A stretch of 64,000 nucleotides of DNA from Igneacidithiobacillus sp041146875 (lineage in GTDB: Bacteria > Pseudomonadota > Gammaproteobacteria > Acidithiobacillales > Acidithiobacillaceae), in NCBI RefSeq assembly GCF_041146875.1, contig NZ_JBFRXP010000008.1:1-64000 (forward strand). Reading direction: 5' to 3'. Below the pieces are notes generated by a model. It made no database searches. It was not told the origin of the DNA and was given only the letters and a program-made list of their open reading frames with translations. Positions 1-8,352 of this stretch are shown piece by piece. The translations under genes were made by a program, and so were the position numbers. Numbering within the stretch: the first letter of the stretch is position 1; each line of letters begins with the position of its first letter.

Positions 1-543
1 ATCGTCATGAATGACGACCCCGGCTTCCGCCAAATGACCGACCATGGGCATGTAGCCCCGCTCTCCCTTGTAGGTCCACTCGGCTGTGCGTTTTTCGGCA
101 AGGATTTGCGTGGCATCCATGTCCAGCGTGTGGGTGTGACGCCCGAGCTTCCGCAACCGGCGCGCAACCACCCGTTGATTCACGCGGCTCAGACCGTCGA
201 GTCCCGCTCCGGCTCCGGTGCGTCGCAACCAATCCCCCGTCGCATCCGTGCTGGGCAGCGCATCCAGATGCAGCAGGCGCCGCAATACCGGGTCTGCATG
301 AATCATCCGTAGATCCTCCAGAGAACGTCCCCCGCCGGTCAACATCAACACCAACGGCAAGGCCTGCTGGATCGCAGCGTAGGCATGACCACTGCCCGGC
401 TTCGGCATCTCCCGCTCCACCCAGCGCGAAAACTGGATGCCGTACAAATACTCCCCAAAAAGCGTCAGCCCCGCCTGTGCGGTCATTGATTCTTCCGTTG
501 CCTGCAACTGGAATGGAAGCACGCTCTGTGCCATCTTACTCAT
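1..543 (-). mobile_element. IS1380-family transposase, 5' part (runs off left edge)
   Basis: The frame is open from an ATG at 543, after an AGGAGG-type site, to the window edge: 181 codons with no stop. The protein reads LTGGGRSLEDLR, then LPSTDATGDWLRR, then LDMDAT and TYKGERGYMPM, the order typical of IS1380-family DDE transposases. The LDMDAT aspartate should be the first catalytic residue. The other catalytic residues and one IS end lie outside the window. The element sits upstream of the rplU promoter and is transcribed away from it. A candidate IS end lies near 655-660, where the minus strand reads CCTAATTCCGCG; this is a guess because the partner end is not visible. Confidence 0.85.
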
Positions 544-838
544 CGCCCCTCCTGCAAGTTCACCTTCTGGGTGATGCTTTTCGACAAAGCTATTCTAACA
601 GAAATGCTTGCAGATCGGGGCCTTATCTATCTACCTCGTTACAGCAATCGCGGAATTAGGGTAAGGTCTTGCCCCTTGCCCAAAAGCTTGTCTCCAAATG
701 GTGCAGAGAGTTTCTCGCTTATTACCCGTACTGCCCTGTACGCATTCCCGCCAAGCGCTTGACGGCAGAGGGCTTTCTCCCTATGATTCTGGCCTTTTCC
801 GGCAGCGCCCGCCGGTAGTCCCTTTGCTGGAGGTTCAG
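544..838. other. IS flank and rplU leader, no gene seen
   Basis: These 295 bases hold the non-coding end of the IS1380-type element (to about 660), a short unassigned stretch, and the rplU promoter and leader. Short open frames here show no recognisable domain, good start site or conserved context. I see no tRNA or stable-RNA gene. Confidence 0.5.
759..787 (+). promoter_or_regulatory. Sigma-70-type promoter for rplU-rpmA
   Basis: TTGACG (759-764) and TATGAT (782-787) are separated by 17 bases, close to the ideal housekeeping promoter. The predicted start near 794 gives a leader of about 45 bases before rplU. The IS1380 end lies about 100 bases upstream, so this promoter appears undamaged. 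Confidence 0.7.
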
Positions 839-1150
839 ATGTACGCGGTATTTGAGAATGGTGGTAAGCAGTATCGAGTTGCAGTGGGTGACAAGCTGCG
901 TCTGGAGAAAATGGAAGCCGAAGCTGGCAGCGAGTTGGTTCTCGACCGCGTATTGATGCTGGGCGAAGGCGAAGAAGTACAGGTGGGACAACCGCTCGTG
1001 GCTGGCGCCACTGTCAAGGCCACCGTGTTGAGCCAGGGGCGCGCCGACAAGATCCACATCTTCAAGATGCGCCGCCGCAAGCATTTCCGTAAGCGTCAGG
1101 GACATCGTCAGTACTTTACCGAAGTACGCATTACCAGCATCGACGCCTAA
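839..1150 (+). CDS. rplU: 50S ribosomal protein L21
   Basis: This 103-residue protein starts MYAVFENGGKQYRV and ends with the basic KMRRRKHFRKRQGHRQ region that contacts 23S rRNA, which is diagnostic of L21. Length is normal for the family. The ATG at 839 follows a GGAGG site at 829-833; an upstream in-frame start would add 47 unrelated residues and was rejected. It is first in the classic rplU-rpmA-obgE order and is driven by the promoter at 759-787. Confidence 0.97.
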   Translation: MYAVFENGGKQYRVAVGDKLRLEKMEAEAGSELVLDRVLMLGEGEEVQVGQPLVAGATVKATVLSQGRADKIHIFKMRRRKHFRKRQGHRQYFTEVRITSIDA

Positions 1151-1167
1151 GCAAGGAGCAAACCAAT

Positions 1168-1425
1168 ATGGCACATAAGAAAGCAGGCGGTTCTTCGCGC
1201 AATGGTCGCGATTCCGAGTCCAAGCGCCTGGGCGTCAAGCGTTATGGCGGGCAAGCGGTCATCGCTGGCAACATCATCATTCGCCAGCGCGGCACCCAGT
1301 ACCACCCAGGCGCCAACGTCGGCATCGGCAAGGATCATACCCTCTTCGCCCTGAGCGATGGTGTGGTACAGTTTGAACGCAAGGGTCCGCGCCAGGTGCG
1401 CACCGTCAGCGTCATCAACGGCTAA
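1168..1425 (+). CDS. rpmA: 50S ribosomal protein L27
   Basis: This 85-residue protein begins MAHKKAGGSSRNGRDS, the conserved N-terminal tail of L27 that reaches the peptidyl-transferase centre. It continues with RLGVKRYGGQ and IRQRGTQYHPGANVG, both family hallmarks. It follows rplU by 17 bases, with an AAGGAG site inside the gap, so the two should be co-transcribed. A GC-rich terminator hairpin follows directly. Confidence 0.97.
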   Translation: MAHKKAGGSSRNGRDSESKRLGVKRYGGQAVIAGNIIIRQRGTQYHPGANVGIGKDHTLFALSDGVVQFERKGPRQVRTVSVING

Positions 1426-1443
1426 AAACAGCCATCGGGAAAG

Positions 1444-1475
1444 CCCCGCCCCGGTTCTGCGGGGCGGGGTTTTTT
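1444..1475 (+). terminator. Intrinsic terminator or attenuator between rpmA and obgE
   Basis: A nine-base all-GC stem (CCCCGCCCC at 1444-1452 pairing with GGGGCGGGG at 1461-1469), an eight-base loop and six T residues (1470-1475) form a strong rho-independent terminator. Only one C separates the T tract from the obgE ATG at 1477. The hairpin therefore also occupies the place where an obgE ribosome-binding site would normally be. Confidence 0.8.
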
Positions 1476-1476
1476 C

Positions 1477-2610
1477 ATGCAATTTCTCGACGAAGTCCGC
1501 ATCGTGGTCGGGGCCGGCACCGGCGGCCACGGCTCTGTCAGTTTTCGCCGGGAAAAATTTATTCCCTTTGGTGGCCCGGATGGTGGTGACGGCGGACGTG
1601 GCGGCGATGTCTACCTCGTTGCGCACGAAAACCTCAACACGCTGATCGACTTCCGCTTTCAGCGTCGCTATCGCGCCGAAAACGGTCACGGTGGTGCAGG
1701 CCGACAGATGACCGGACGCGCCGGCAAAGATCTGGAAATTGCGGTGCCCATTGGCACCCTGATCTATGACGAAGACACCCGCGAGTTGCTCGGTGACCTG
1801 CGCGAAGGCCAACAACGCTTGCTCATAGCCAAGGGAGGGCGCGGCGGCCACGGCAATCTCTGGTACAAGACCAGCGTCAACCGCGCGCCACGGCAATTTG
1901 AAAAGGGCGGCATTGGCGAAGAACGAAACCTGCGCCTGGAACTGCGCCTGCTTGCAGACGTCGGCCTTCTCGGGCTACCCAATGCCGGGAAAAGCACCTT
2001 CATCCGCGCCGTCAGTGCCGCCAAACCGAAAGTCGCCAGCTATCCCTTCACTACCCTGCACCCGCAGCTGGGCGTGGTACGCGTAGGGGAACACGAATCT
2101 TTTGTTCTTGCCGACATCCCCGGCCTTATCCCTGGCGCTGCCGAAGGCGCAGGCCTCGGCACACGCTTTTTGCGCCATCTTCGCCGCACCCGCCTGTTAC
2201 TGCATCTGGTCGATATTGCACCGCTAGAAGAAAGCGACCCGGCCGAGAACGTCACTGCCCTGGCCACCGAACTCGCGGCTTACAGCAGCGAACTGGCCAG
2301 CCGCCCGCGTTGGCTGATTGGCAATAAAGCCGACGTCTTGCTACCCGAGGAGGCAGAAGAACGCTTCCGAGCCATTTGCCAGGCTCTTGCCTGGGATGGC
2401 CCAGCCTTTCTCGTCTCGGCAGCGACCGGGGCCGGCTGCAAGGAACTGGCGCAAGCCATTTGGCGCGCCCTGCCGGAACTTCCGCCTGCCCCCGAGCCGC
2501 GCAGCGATGTCGATTGGGAAGAAGAAGACGAAACCGCAGAGGAAGGGAACTGGGGCGAGGAGGATTGGGGCGATGCCGATTGGGATGACGAGGACGCGGA
2601 GGAGGAATGA
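1477..2610 (+). CDS. obgE: Obg-family GTPase CgtA/ObgE
   Basis: This is an essential ribosome-associated GTPase used in large-subunit maturation and stress signalling. The glycine-rich Obg fold fills residues 1-158 (FGGPDGGDGGRGGDV). The G domain follows, with P-loop GLPNAGKST at 166-174, DIPG at 213-216 and NKAD at 283-286. The last 45 or so residues are a very acidic tail rich in Asp, Glu and Trp. At 377 residues it is slightly longer than average because of this tail. Start: ATG at 1477 gives the invariant MQFLDE N-terminus, though there is no normal Shine-Dalgarno site. Its stop overlaps proB. Confidence 0.97.
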   Translation: MQFLDEVRIVVGAGTGGHGSVSFRREKFIPFGGPDGGDGGRGGDVYLVAHENLNTLIDFRFQRRYRAENGHGGAGRQMTGRAGKDLEIAVPIGTLIYDEDTRELLGDLREGQQRLLIAKGGRGGHGNLWYKTSVNRAPRQFEKGGIGEERNLRLELRLLADVGLLGLPNAGKSTFIRAVSAAKPKVASYPFTTLHPQLGVVRVGEHESFVLADIPGLIPGAAEGAGLGTRFLRHLRRTRLLLHLVDIAPLEESDPAENVTALATELAAYSSELASRPRWLIGNKADVLLPEEAEERFRAICQALAWDGPAFLVSAATGAGCKELAQAIWRALPELPPAPEPRSDVDWEEEDETAEEGNWGEEDWGDADWDDEDAEEE

Positions 2611-3731
2611 GCCGCAGCGAACTCGTAGAAACCCGGCGTTGGGTCGTCAAAATTGGCAGCAGCCTGCTCACCAGCGATGGCAAGGGTCTGAACCACCCCG
2701 CCATCGCTGGATGGGTGGCGCAACTTACCCAGTTGCGCAAGCAAGGTCTGGAAATGATCCTGGTGAGCTCTGGCGCCGTGGCAGCGGGTATGGAGCGCCT
2801 CGGCTGGCAGACCCGTCCTCGCGCCTTAGCCGAATTGCAGGCCGCGGCTAGTATTGGCCAGGCCGCCCTCGTTCAAGTCTACCAGGGGTATCTGCAAGCC
2901 GGGGGCATGATTGGTGCCCAGGTACTCCTTACCCATGAGGACTTGCGTGATCGCCAGCGCTATCTCAGCGCCCGGGCGACCCTACGCACCCTATTAGAGA
3001 TGGGCAGCTTGCCGATCATCAACGAGAATGATGCCGTCGCCAGTGCGGAACTGCGTTTTGGCGACAACGACACCCTGGCGGCCATGGTAAGCAATCTGCT
3101 CGAAGCCGACCTGCTGGTGATTCTTACCGACCAGGCGGGACTCTATGAGGCCGATCCGCGCCAACAACCCAATGCCGCCCTTCTTCACGAAGTGCGTGCG
3201 GGTGACCCAGAGTTGCTGGCGATGGCCGGGGGTGCGGGCACCGGGGTGGGCACCGGCGGCATGCGCAGCAAGGTCATGGCCGCAACCCGAGCGGCACGTT
3301 CGGGCACCAGCACCATTGTCGCCAGTGGGCACGAGCCCGAGGTGCTACTGCGCCTGCAGCGTGGCGAGGTCCTCGGCACGCGTTTTCACCCGCAAATCCC
3401 CAAACTCACCGCACGCAAACGCTGGTTGCTCGGGCAACTGCGCCCGACGGGCACGCTGCAACTGGATGCCGGTGCCGCCCGCGTCTTGCGCGACAAAGGT
3501 TCCAGCCTCCTGCCCGTGGGCGTGACCGCCGTCGAGGGCGTATTTCAGTGCGGTGACCTTGTCTCTTGCTGCGACCCCGAAGGGCGGGAAATTGCCCGCG
3601 GTCTGATCAATTTTGCCAGCGCCGAAGTCCTGGCTCGCCTGGGGAAGAACAGCGCTGAAATTGCCGAGCTTTTTGGCGAGCAGGAAGCGGTTGAGCTGAT
3701 TCACCGCGACAATCTCGCCCTGCTCCCCTAA
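2607..3731 (+). CDS. proB: Glutamate 5-kinase
   Basis: The enzyme phosphorylates L-glutamate with ATP in the first step of proline synthesis. The amino-acid-kinase domain begins VVKIGSSLL (residues 13-21) and contains SSGAVAAG, INENDAV and FGDNDTLAA, all ProB signatures. A C-terminal PUA domain (about 275-370, starting GTLQLDAGAA) is present, as in the full-length 374-residue form. The ATG overlaps the obgE stop by four bases (ATGA), implying translational coupling. The last step, proC, lies elsewhere at 22016. Confidence 0.96.
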   Translation: MSRSELVETRRWVVKIGSSLLTSDGKGLNHPAIAGWVAQLTQLRKQGLEMILVSSGAVAAGMERLGWQTRPRALAELQAAASIGQAALVQVYQGYLQAGGMIGAQVLLTHEDLRDRQRYLSARATLRTLLEMGSLPIINENDAVASAELRFGDNDTLAAMVSNLLEADLLVILTDQAGLYEADPRQQPNAALLHEVRAGDPELLAMAGGAGTGVGTGGMRSKVMAATRAARSGTSTIVASGHEPEVLLRLQRGEVLGTRFHPQIPKLTARKRWLLGQLRPTGTLQLDAGAARVLRDKGSSLLPVGVTAVEGVFQCGDLVSCCDPEGREIARGLINFASAEVLARLGKNSAEIAELFGEQEAVELIHRDNLALLP

Positions 3732-3734
3732 GTC

Positions 3735-4709
3735 CTAGACATGTCCCTCCGGGGCGAGCACACAATAGTGCTCGCTATCCCCAATTTCCACTTGCAAGGT
3801 GGGATGGTGGATATGAAAATGCTCCGACAACTCTTCGGCAAGGTGATGTAAAAAATCGTCACCGTGCAGTCCATCTGGCATTAGCAGGTGTGCAGTCAGC
3901 GCATTTTCGCTGGTGCTCATGGCCCAAATATGCAAGTCATGTACTTCTTCTACCCCCGGCTGGTCCAGCAAAAACTGGCGCACAGCAACGGCATTGATGC
4001 CCATGGGCACCGCATTCAGGGCCAAGCCCACCGACTCGCGCAGCACACCCCAGGTAAACCAGACAATAAACGCACTCACCAAGATACTGACAGCCGCGTC
4101 GAGCCAGAGCCAGCCGGTGAACAAAATCGCGATCCCAGTACAAACCACCCCAAGAGACAGCGCTGCATCACCAGCCATGTGCAAAAAAGCGGCGCGCAGA
4201 TTGAGGTCCTCTTTTTGCCCGGCAGCAAAGAGGAGGGCCGTGGCGGTGTTGATGACGACACCAATGGCAGCCACGATGATAATGTCCCAGGCCGCAACCG
4301 GCGCCGGCTGCAAGAGGCGCAAGACTGCTTCCCACACAATGCCGCCGGTAACGAGAAGCAGAAATACCGAGTTCCCCAGGGCAGAGAGGATCGAAGCCCC
4401 GCGCAGGCCGTAGGTAAAGCGTAACGAGGGAGCACGCTGGGCCAGCCGGCTACCGCCCCAGGCCAGCAGCAAGCCAAAAACATCGGCAAAATTGTGCCCA
4501 GCGTCGGCTAGTAGCGCGAGCGAGTCACCGAGGATTCCGAAAGCAACTTCCACCAAAACAAAGGCAAAATTCAGGCAGATGCCAATGGCGAAGGCACGGC
4601 CGAAATTTGCTGGCGCATGGCTGTGACCGTGATGGTCATGCCCGTGATGGTCATGCCCGTGATGATGATCCTGGTGGTGATGATCAGACAGGTCCGCCGT
4701 GTGCTGCAT
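3735..4709 (-). CDS. Cation diffusion facilitator (zinc-type metal exporter)
   Basis: This 324-residue inner-membrane metal/proton antiporter belongs to the CDF family (CzcD/ZitB type). A His-rich N-terminus (about residues 9-31, HHHGHDHHGHDHHGH) precedes six membrane helices. The metal site is visible as LADAGHNFAD in helix 2 and HMAGDAALS in helix 5, followed by the cytoplasmic C-terminal domain. ATG 4709 follows GGGAGGGG; a TTG four codons upstream is possible. Within the His stretch the DNA holds 15-base repeats at 4627-4641 and 4642-4656. A close paralogue lies at 51168-52139. No regulator is adjacent here. The metal is probably Zn, Cd or Co, by family only. Confidence 0.92.
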   Translation of the reverse strand: MQHTADLSDHHHQDHHHGHDHHGHDHHGHSHAPANFGRAFAIGICLNFAFVLVEVAFGILGDSLALLADAGHNFADVFGLLLAWGGSRLAQRAPSLRFTYGLRGASILSALGNSVFLLLVTGGIVWEAVLRLLQPAPVAAWDIIIVAAIGVVINTATALLFAAGQKEDLNLRAAFLHMAGDAALSLGVVCTGIAILFTGWLWLDAAVSILVSAFIVWFTWGVLRESVGLALNAVPMGINAVAVRQFLLDQPGVEEVHDLHIWAMSTSENALTAHLLMPDGLHGDDFLHHLAEELSEHFHIHHPTLQVEIGDSEHYCVLAPEGHV

Positions 4710-4760
4710 TGCCCCTCCCAAGGTCCGTTAGCGTGCAATTGTACGCGCCGATTCGCGCGC

Positions 4761-4790
4761 TTGCATCCAGCAGGTGGATTTGCGTTTAAT
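4761..4790 (+). promoter_or_regulatory. Putative htpX promoter
   Basis: TTGCAT (4761-4766) and TTTAAT (4785-4790) are separated by 18 bases, about 33 bases before the htpX ATG. It is the only good promoter-like pair in the divergent gap between the CDF gene and htpX. Confidence 0.45.
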
Positions 4791-4822
4791 ATGGGTAGAG
4801 CGTCTGCGCAGGAAGTCAAATC

Positions 4823-5701
4823 ATGAAGCGCGTCATGTTGTTTCTGGCAACCAATCTGGCCATATTGGTCGTCTTGAGTATTTCCTGGACGATTCTCTCC
4901 CATCTCTTCGGTTTTGATCAGGCCAGTACGGGCATACAGCTTCCGTCATTGCTGTTTTTCTCTGTGCTCTTCGGCTTTGGCGGCTCTTTCATCTCCCTGC
5001 TGATGTCGAAATGGGTAGCCAAGCGTAGCGTCGGCGCTCGGGTGATTCAGCAGCCCAGTAACTCCAGCGAACAGTGGCTTTTGCAAACCGTTCAGCGGCA
5101 GGCAACTGCAGCCGGGATTGGCATGCCCGAGGTCGCCATCTACCCCTCGCCGGAAATCAACGCTTTCGCGACCGGGGCCAGCCGCAATCATGCCCTGGTT
5201 GCCGTCAGTAGCGGTCTCTTGCAGCAGACGAATGCCGATGAAGCGGAAGCGGTACTCGGGCATGAGATTGGGCACATCGCTAATGGCGACATGGTCACCC
5301 TGACCTTGATCCAGGGCGTGGTGAACACCTTCGTGATTTTTTTTGCACGCATCATTGGCAATCTGGTCGATCGCGTCGTTTTCCGCAATGACGAGGGGAA
5401 CGGTATCGCCTACTGGATTACCACCATCCTCGCCGAGATGGTCCTTGGCGTGCTCGCCAGTATCATCGTCCTGTGGTTTTCGCGCCAGCGAGAGTTTCGC
5501 GCCGATGCCGCGGGCGCGCGATTTGCGGGACATAACAAGATGATTGCCGCCCTGGAACGACTGCGTGCCTTGCATGAACCGAGCCACTTGCCCAAAGCCA
5601 TGGCGGCCTTTGGCATCAATGGAAATAGCGGCATGGCCCACCTGTTCATGAGTCATCCACCGCTGGAAGAGCGCATCGCGGCCCTGCGCCAGCAGAGCTG
5701 A
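4823..5701 (+). CDS. htpX: Membrane metalloprotease HtpX
   Basis: HtpX is an M48 zinc protease of the inner membrane that degrades misfolded membrane proteins. It has two N-terminal membrane helices (residues 5-27 and 40-62). The catalytic HEIGH sits at 147-151 in VLGHEIGHIANGD, two further helices follow, and the third ligand lies in SRQREFRADAAGA near residue 225. Length 292 matches E. coli HtpX (about 293). It is monocistronic and convergent with fur. A more distant second M48 gene lies at 32493-33350. Confidence 0.95.
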   Translation: MKRVMLFLATNLAILVVLSISWTILSHLFGFDQASTGIQLPSLLFFSVLFGFGGSFISLLMSKWVAKRSVGARVIQQPSNSSEQWLLQTVQRQATAAGIGMPEVAIYPSPEINAFATGASRNHALVAVSSGLLQQTNADEAEAVLGHEIGHIANGDMVTLTLIQGVVNTFVIFFARIIGNLVDRVVFRNDEGNGIAYWITTILAEMVLGVLASIIVLWFSRQREFRADAAGARFAGHNKMIAALERLRALHEPSHLPKAMAAFGINGNSGMAHLFMSHPPLEERIAALRQQS

Positions 5702-5706
5702 GAGTG

Positions 5707-6150
5707 TTAGCTACCCTGCCCCTCCAGGGAGCAAACGCCTTTTTCTTGCATGCCCTTGCAGGTACCGTAGAGCGAGAGGCTGTGATCGGTAATATGAAAG
5801 CCGCGCTCGGCAGCGATTTCCAGCTGGCGGCCTTCCAGGGTTTGGTCAAAAAATTCCAAAACCTTGCCGCACGCAGTGCAGACCATGTGATCGTGATGCC
5901 CGCTTTCATTCAGCTCGAAGACGGCGCGGTCGCCCTCAAAATGGTGTCGGCGAACTAGCCCCGCCATCTCGAATTGGGTCATGACCCGATAGACGGTTGC
6001 CAGCCCAACTTCTTCACCAGCGTCGAGGAGTTGTCGATAGACTTCCTCAGCGGTGAGATGCCGGGTATCGCTCGCCTCCAGTATCTGCAAAATCCGCAGA
6101 CGCGGCAGGGTAGCCTTGAGACCGGCGCGTTTCAGTTCTTCACTATTCAT
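5707..6150 (-). CDS. fur: Ferric uptake regulator, Fur family
   Basis: This is a metal-dependent dimeric repressor. The winged-helix DNA-binding domain spans about residues 1-80 (LKATLPRLRILQIL and ATVYRVMTQFEMAGLV). The dimerisation domain has the metal-binding segment GHHDHMVCTACGK with Cys91 and Cys94, and a second cysteine pair at 131 and 140. All four structural cysteines are kept, as in iron-responsive Fur. ATG 6150 was preferred over GTG 6159 because it gives the family N-terminus MNSEELK. It is divergent from bamE, the usual proteobacterial neighbour. I found no convincing Fur box in the 69-base gap. Confidence 0.93.
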   Translation of the reverse strand: MNSEELKRAGLKATLPRLRILQILEASDTRHLTAEEVYRQLLDAGEEVGLATVYRVMTQFEMAGLVRRHHFEGDRAVFELNESGHHDHMVCTACGKVLEFFDQTLEGRQLEIAAERGFHITDHSLSLYGTCKGMQEKGVCSLEGQGS

Positions 6151-6219
6151 GCAATCCACAATGGCAAGTAGCGCTCTGTTTTAGTAGCATAGTGGCACCG
6201 TACGCCCAAGACAAGGACT

Positions 6220-6558
6220 ATGCGCACACTCTCTCTTCTCGCCAGCTCCCTCCTCGTCTGCACTGCGCTAAGCGCTTGCAGTATTTATCGCGTCAATGTG
6301 CAGCAAGGTAACGTTGTCAGCCAGAAAGAACTGGCACAGATTCACAAAGGCATGGACAAGGCCGAGGTAAGCGCTGTGTTAGGCGCACCGCTGCTGCAAG
6401 ACCCGTGGCACTCGGATGAATGGGTGTACAGCTACAGCGACAAGCCCGCCTACGGCAGCACCACCGTGCGCAACATCATGCTGCATTTTGGGCAGGACGG
6501 TGCCCTGCAAAGCATCGGCGGGGATGTGCACGCGTTGCAAGGTGAAAAGCAGGGCTGA
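6220..6558 (+). CDS. bamE: Outer-membrane assembly lipoprotein BamE (SmpA/OmlA)
   Basis: This small lipoprotein of the BAM complex helps insert outer-membrane beta-barrels. The 112-residue protein has a signal peptide ending in a lipobox, LSAC, with Cys20 as the lipidation site. The conserved core KGMDKAEVSAVLGAPLLQDP and DEWVYSY is characteristic of SmpA/OmlA. An AAGGA site precedes the ATG. Placement divergent from fur and convergent with ratA matches many gammaproteobacteria. Confidence 0.93.
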   Translation: MRTLSLLASSLLVCTALSACSIYRVNVQQGNVVSQKELAQIHKGMDKAEVSAVLGAPLLQDPWHSDEWVYSYSDKPAYGSTTVRNIMLHFGQDGALQSIGGDVHALQGEKQG

Positions 6559-6568
6559 AAACTCAGCC

Positions 6569-7018
6569 CTAGTTTTTCGCTACCCGCTGAATACCGTAGA
6601 CCTGCCGCGCACGCTGGCCAAAACGCTGCACCATGGTCTCGGCTGCCTGCTTGAAGATAGGCTCTAAAAACGCACCGATTAAACGGCTGGCGAACTCAAA
6701 GCGCATGTCCAGGGTCACGCGTGTGCCCCCTTCTACCGGTTCCAGTTGCCAGAGCCCTTCCAGAAAGCGGAAGGGGCCATCCACTAGGCGCACCTCAGCC
6801 AGTTTGGGGCGTTGATAGCGATTGCTGGTAGAGAACGCCTTGCCAAAGGAATTGTGGGCAATACGAATCTCGGCCACTACCTCGTCTCCCCGATCCTGAA
6901 GGATGCGCGTGGCGCCACACCAGGGCAGAAATTGCGGATAACTGCGGATATCTTCGACTAGGGCAAAAATCTCTTCGGCGCTGTAGGGCAACACCGCCGT
7001 CTTGCGGATATGGTGCAT
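6569..7018 (-). CDS. ratA: RatA/COQ10-family START-domain protein
   Basis: The 149-residue protein forms a single START-like (polyketide cyclase/COQ10) domain, from VLPYSAEEIFALVEDIRSYPQFLPWC to a C-terminal helix with VQRFGQRARQVYG. In E. coli the homologue was described as a ribosome-association toxin, while the COQ10 relatives bind ubiquinone; the sequence does not decide between them. ATG 7018 follows a GAGGAG site. RatA normally lies beside smpB, but here the phospholipase D-like gene separates them. Confidence 0.9.
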   Translation of the reverse strand: MHHIRKTAVLPYSAEEIFALVEDIRSYPQFLPWCGATRILQDRGDEVVAEIRIAHNSFGKAFSTSNRYQRPKLAEVRLVDGPFRFLEGLWQLEPVEGGTRVTLDMRFEFASRLIGAFLEPIFKQAAETMVQRFGQRARQVYGIQRVAKN

Positions 7019-7031
7019 TGAGCTCCTCGAC

Positions 7032-8177
7032 TCAGTAACGGCGCGAACCCAACGCTCGCGCCTGAATGCGACGATCGACCTGGGCAAGCACCCACTCCAG
7101 CGGACGCCGCCACCAGGGTCGACGCCGCCAGTGCTCCGCAGAAATCTCTCGGGAGCGGGCAAATTCGCGCAGAAACAGGGTGCGCAGAAGGGTCAGAGGA
7201 GGCAAGCCTGTTATCTCCAGGTTTAGCTCGCGGTTGAACCAAAGGCTCAAAAAATCGAGATTGGCCGAGCCAACACTCCCCCATTGACCATCCACCAAAA
7301 TATATTTGGCGTGCAGGAAACTATCCTGATATTCGTAAACGCGCACACGATGTCGCAACAGTTTTTGATAATACGCCTGAATACCCAGGCGCAAAAGGGG
7401 ATGGTCTGTGACCCGCCCGGCCAGCAGCACGCGCACGTCAACGCCACGGCGCACCGCAGAGTACAGGGCGGAAAGGACGATGGGATCGGGATTGAAATAG
7501 GGCGTGGCTAACCACAGGCTCTCGCGCGCCGAGCGAAAGGCCGCCAGATAACGGCGGCGGATGGTAAAGCGATCCGGCGGCGAGCCGGCGAGCAGGCGAA
7601 CGACGACGTCAGGATCCGCGTCCATTGCGACGCTGGGCAGAGCACGCAGCTCCTTGCGCGACAAGGGGCGATTTTTCAGGAAGAGATGACGTACCAAGGG
7701 CACGATCGGACCCCGGCAGGCAAAGAGCATTTCGCGGTAGGGAAGCTGTCCTGGATTACTGCACAGCCAAGCGTCGGCGAGGGCAAAACCGCCTACTGCC
7801 AGCCATTCCTGATCGATGAGCACAATACGCCGATGGCTACGGCGCAGACTCTTCTCCCAACCGCGCCAACCCACGCGATGATACCACTCGAATTCTCCTC
7901 CAGCAGCCTGTAGGCGCTGTATCCAGCGCTCGGGGAAGCCATGGCTTCCTAAAGCGTCCAGACGCAGATGCACACGCACACCTTCGCGCGCCTTCACACA
8001 AAGAATATCGAGGATCTCCTCCGGCCAGTTACCCACCTGGAAGATATAATTCTCGAAGAGAATTTCGTGCTCTGCGGCACGTAGCCGTTCCACCAGCCAA
8101 CGTGCAATTTTTGGCATCTCGGCAAGCAGGGTCCAGTCCTCTGCTGGCAGCCAGGCCGGGTTACGCTGCCGCTTCAT
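7032..8177 (-). CDS. Phospholipase D-like / cardiolipin synthase-type protein
   Basis: The roughly 381-residue protein has two PLD half-domains. The second motif is canonical, LHAKYILVDGQWGSVGSANLD. In the first (SHRRIVLIDQEWLAVGG) the lysine of HxK is arginine. Domain order and length fit short cardiolipin synthases (ClsB/ClsC type), which condense phospholipids at the membrane; a transphosphatidylase acting on another lipid is equally possible. There is no clear N-terminal membrane helix. ATG 8177 was chosen over GTG 8195 because a GGAAAAGAAGA purine run precedes it. It lies 13 bases upstream of ratA on the same strand, so they probably form an operon. Confidence 0.82.
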   Translation of the reverse strand: MKRQRNPAWLPAEDWTLLAEMPKIARWLVERLRAAEHEILFENYIFQVGNWPEEILDILCVKAREGVRVHLRLDALGSHGFPERWIQRLQAAGGEFEWYHRVGWRGWEKSLRRSHRRIVLIDQEWLAVGGFALADAWLCSNPGQLPYREMLFACRGPIVPLVRHLFLKNRPLSRKELRALPSVAMDADPDVVVRLLAGSPPDRFTIRRRYLAAFRSARESLWLATPYFNPDPIVLSALYSAVRRGVDVRVLLAGRVTDHPLLRLGIQAYYQKLLRHRVRVYEYQDSFLHAKYILVDGQWGSVGSANLDFLSLWFNRELNLEITGLPPLTLLRTLFLREFARSREISAEHWRRRPWWRRPLEWVLAQVDRRIQARALGSRRY

Positions 8178-8352
8178 TCTTCTTTTCCCGGACACTTTTC
8201 ATGCAATCGTGTCAGTTTCTCTGCTGCTTTCCGATCATTTCAGTCTACCCCAAGCACTGCGCAGGGACTACGACGCGGCTTACGCGGTGCATTGTGCGTC
8301 GCGGCGCGCTTTGCGCTAAGATCGCCGCTCTGATCTGGGGATTGTGGATGAT

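Noticed and set aside
300..345. Apparent frameshift in the IS1380 transposase
   Set aside because: Careful re-reading showed a five-G run that keeps the frame open (LTGGGRSLEDLR); there is no frameshift.
1147..1896. A 249-codon open frame on the minus strand across rpmA and obgE
   Set aside because: It is antisense to two genes with unmistakable family motifs and encodes no recognisable domain; GC-rich DNA gives long shadow frames.
6151..6219. Fur box between fur and bamE
   Set aside because: No 19-base palindrome close to the Fur consensus was found.
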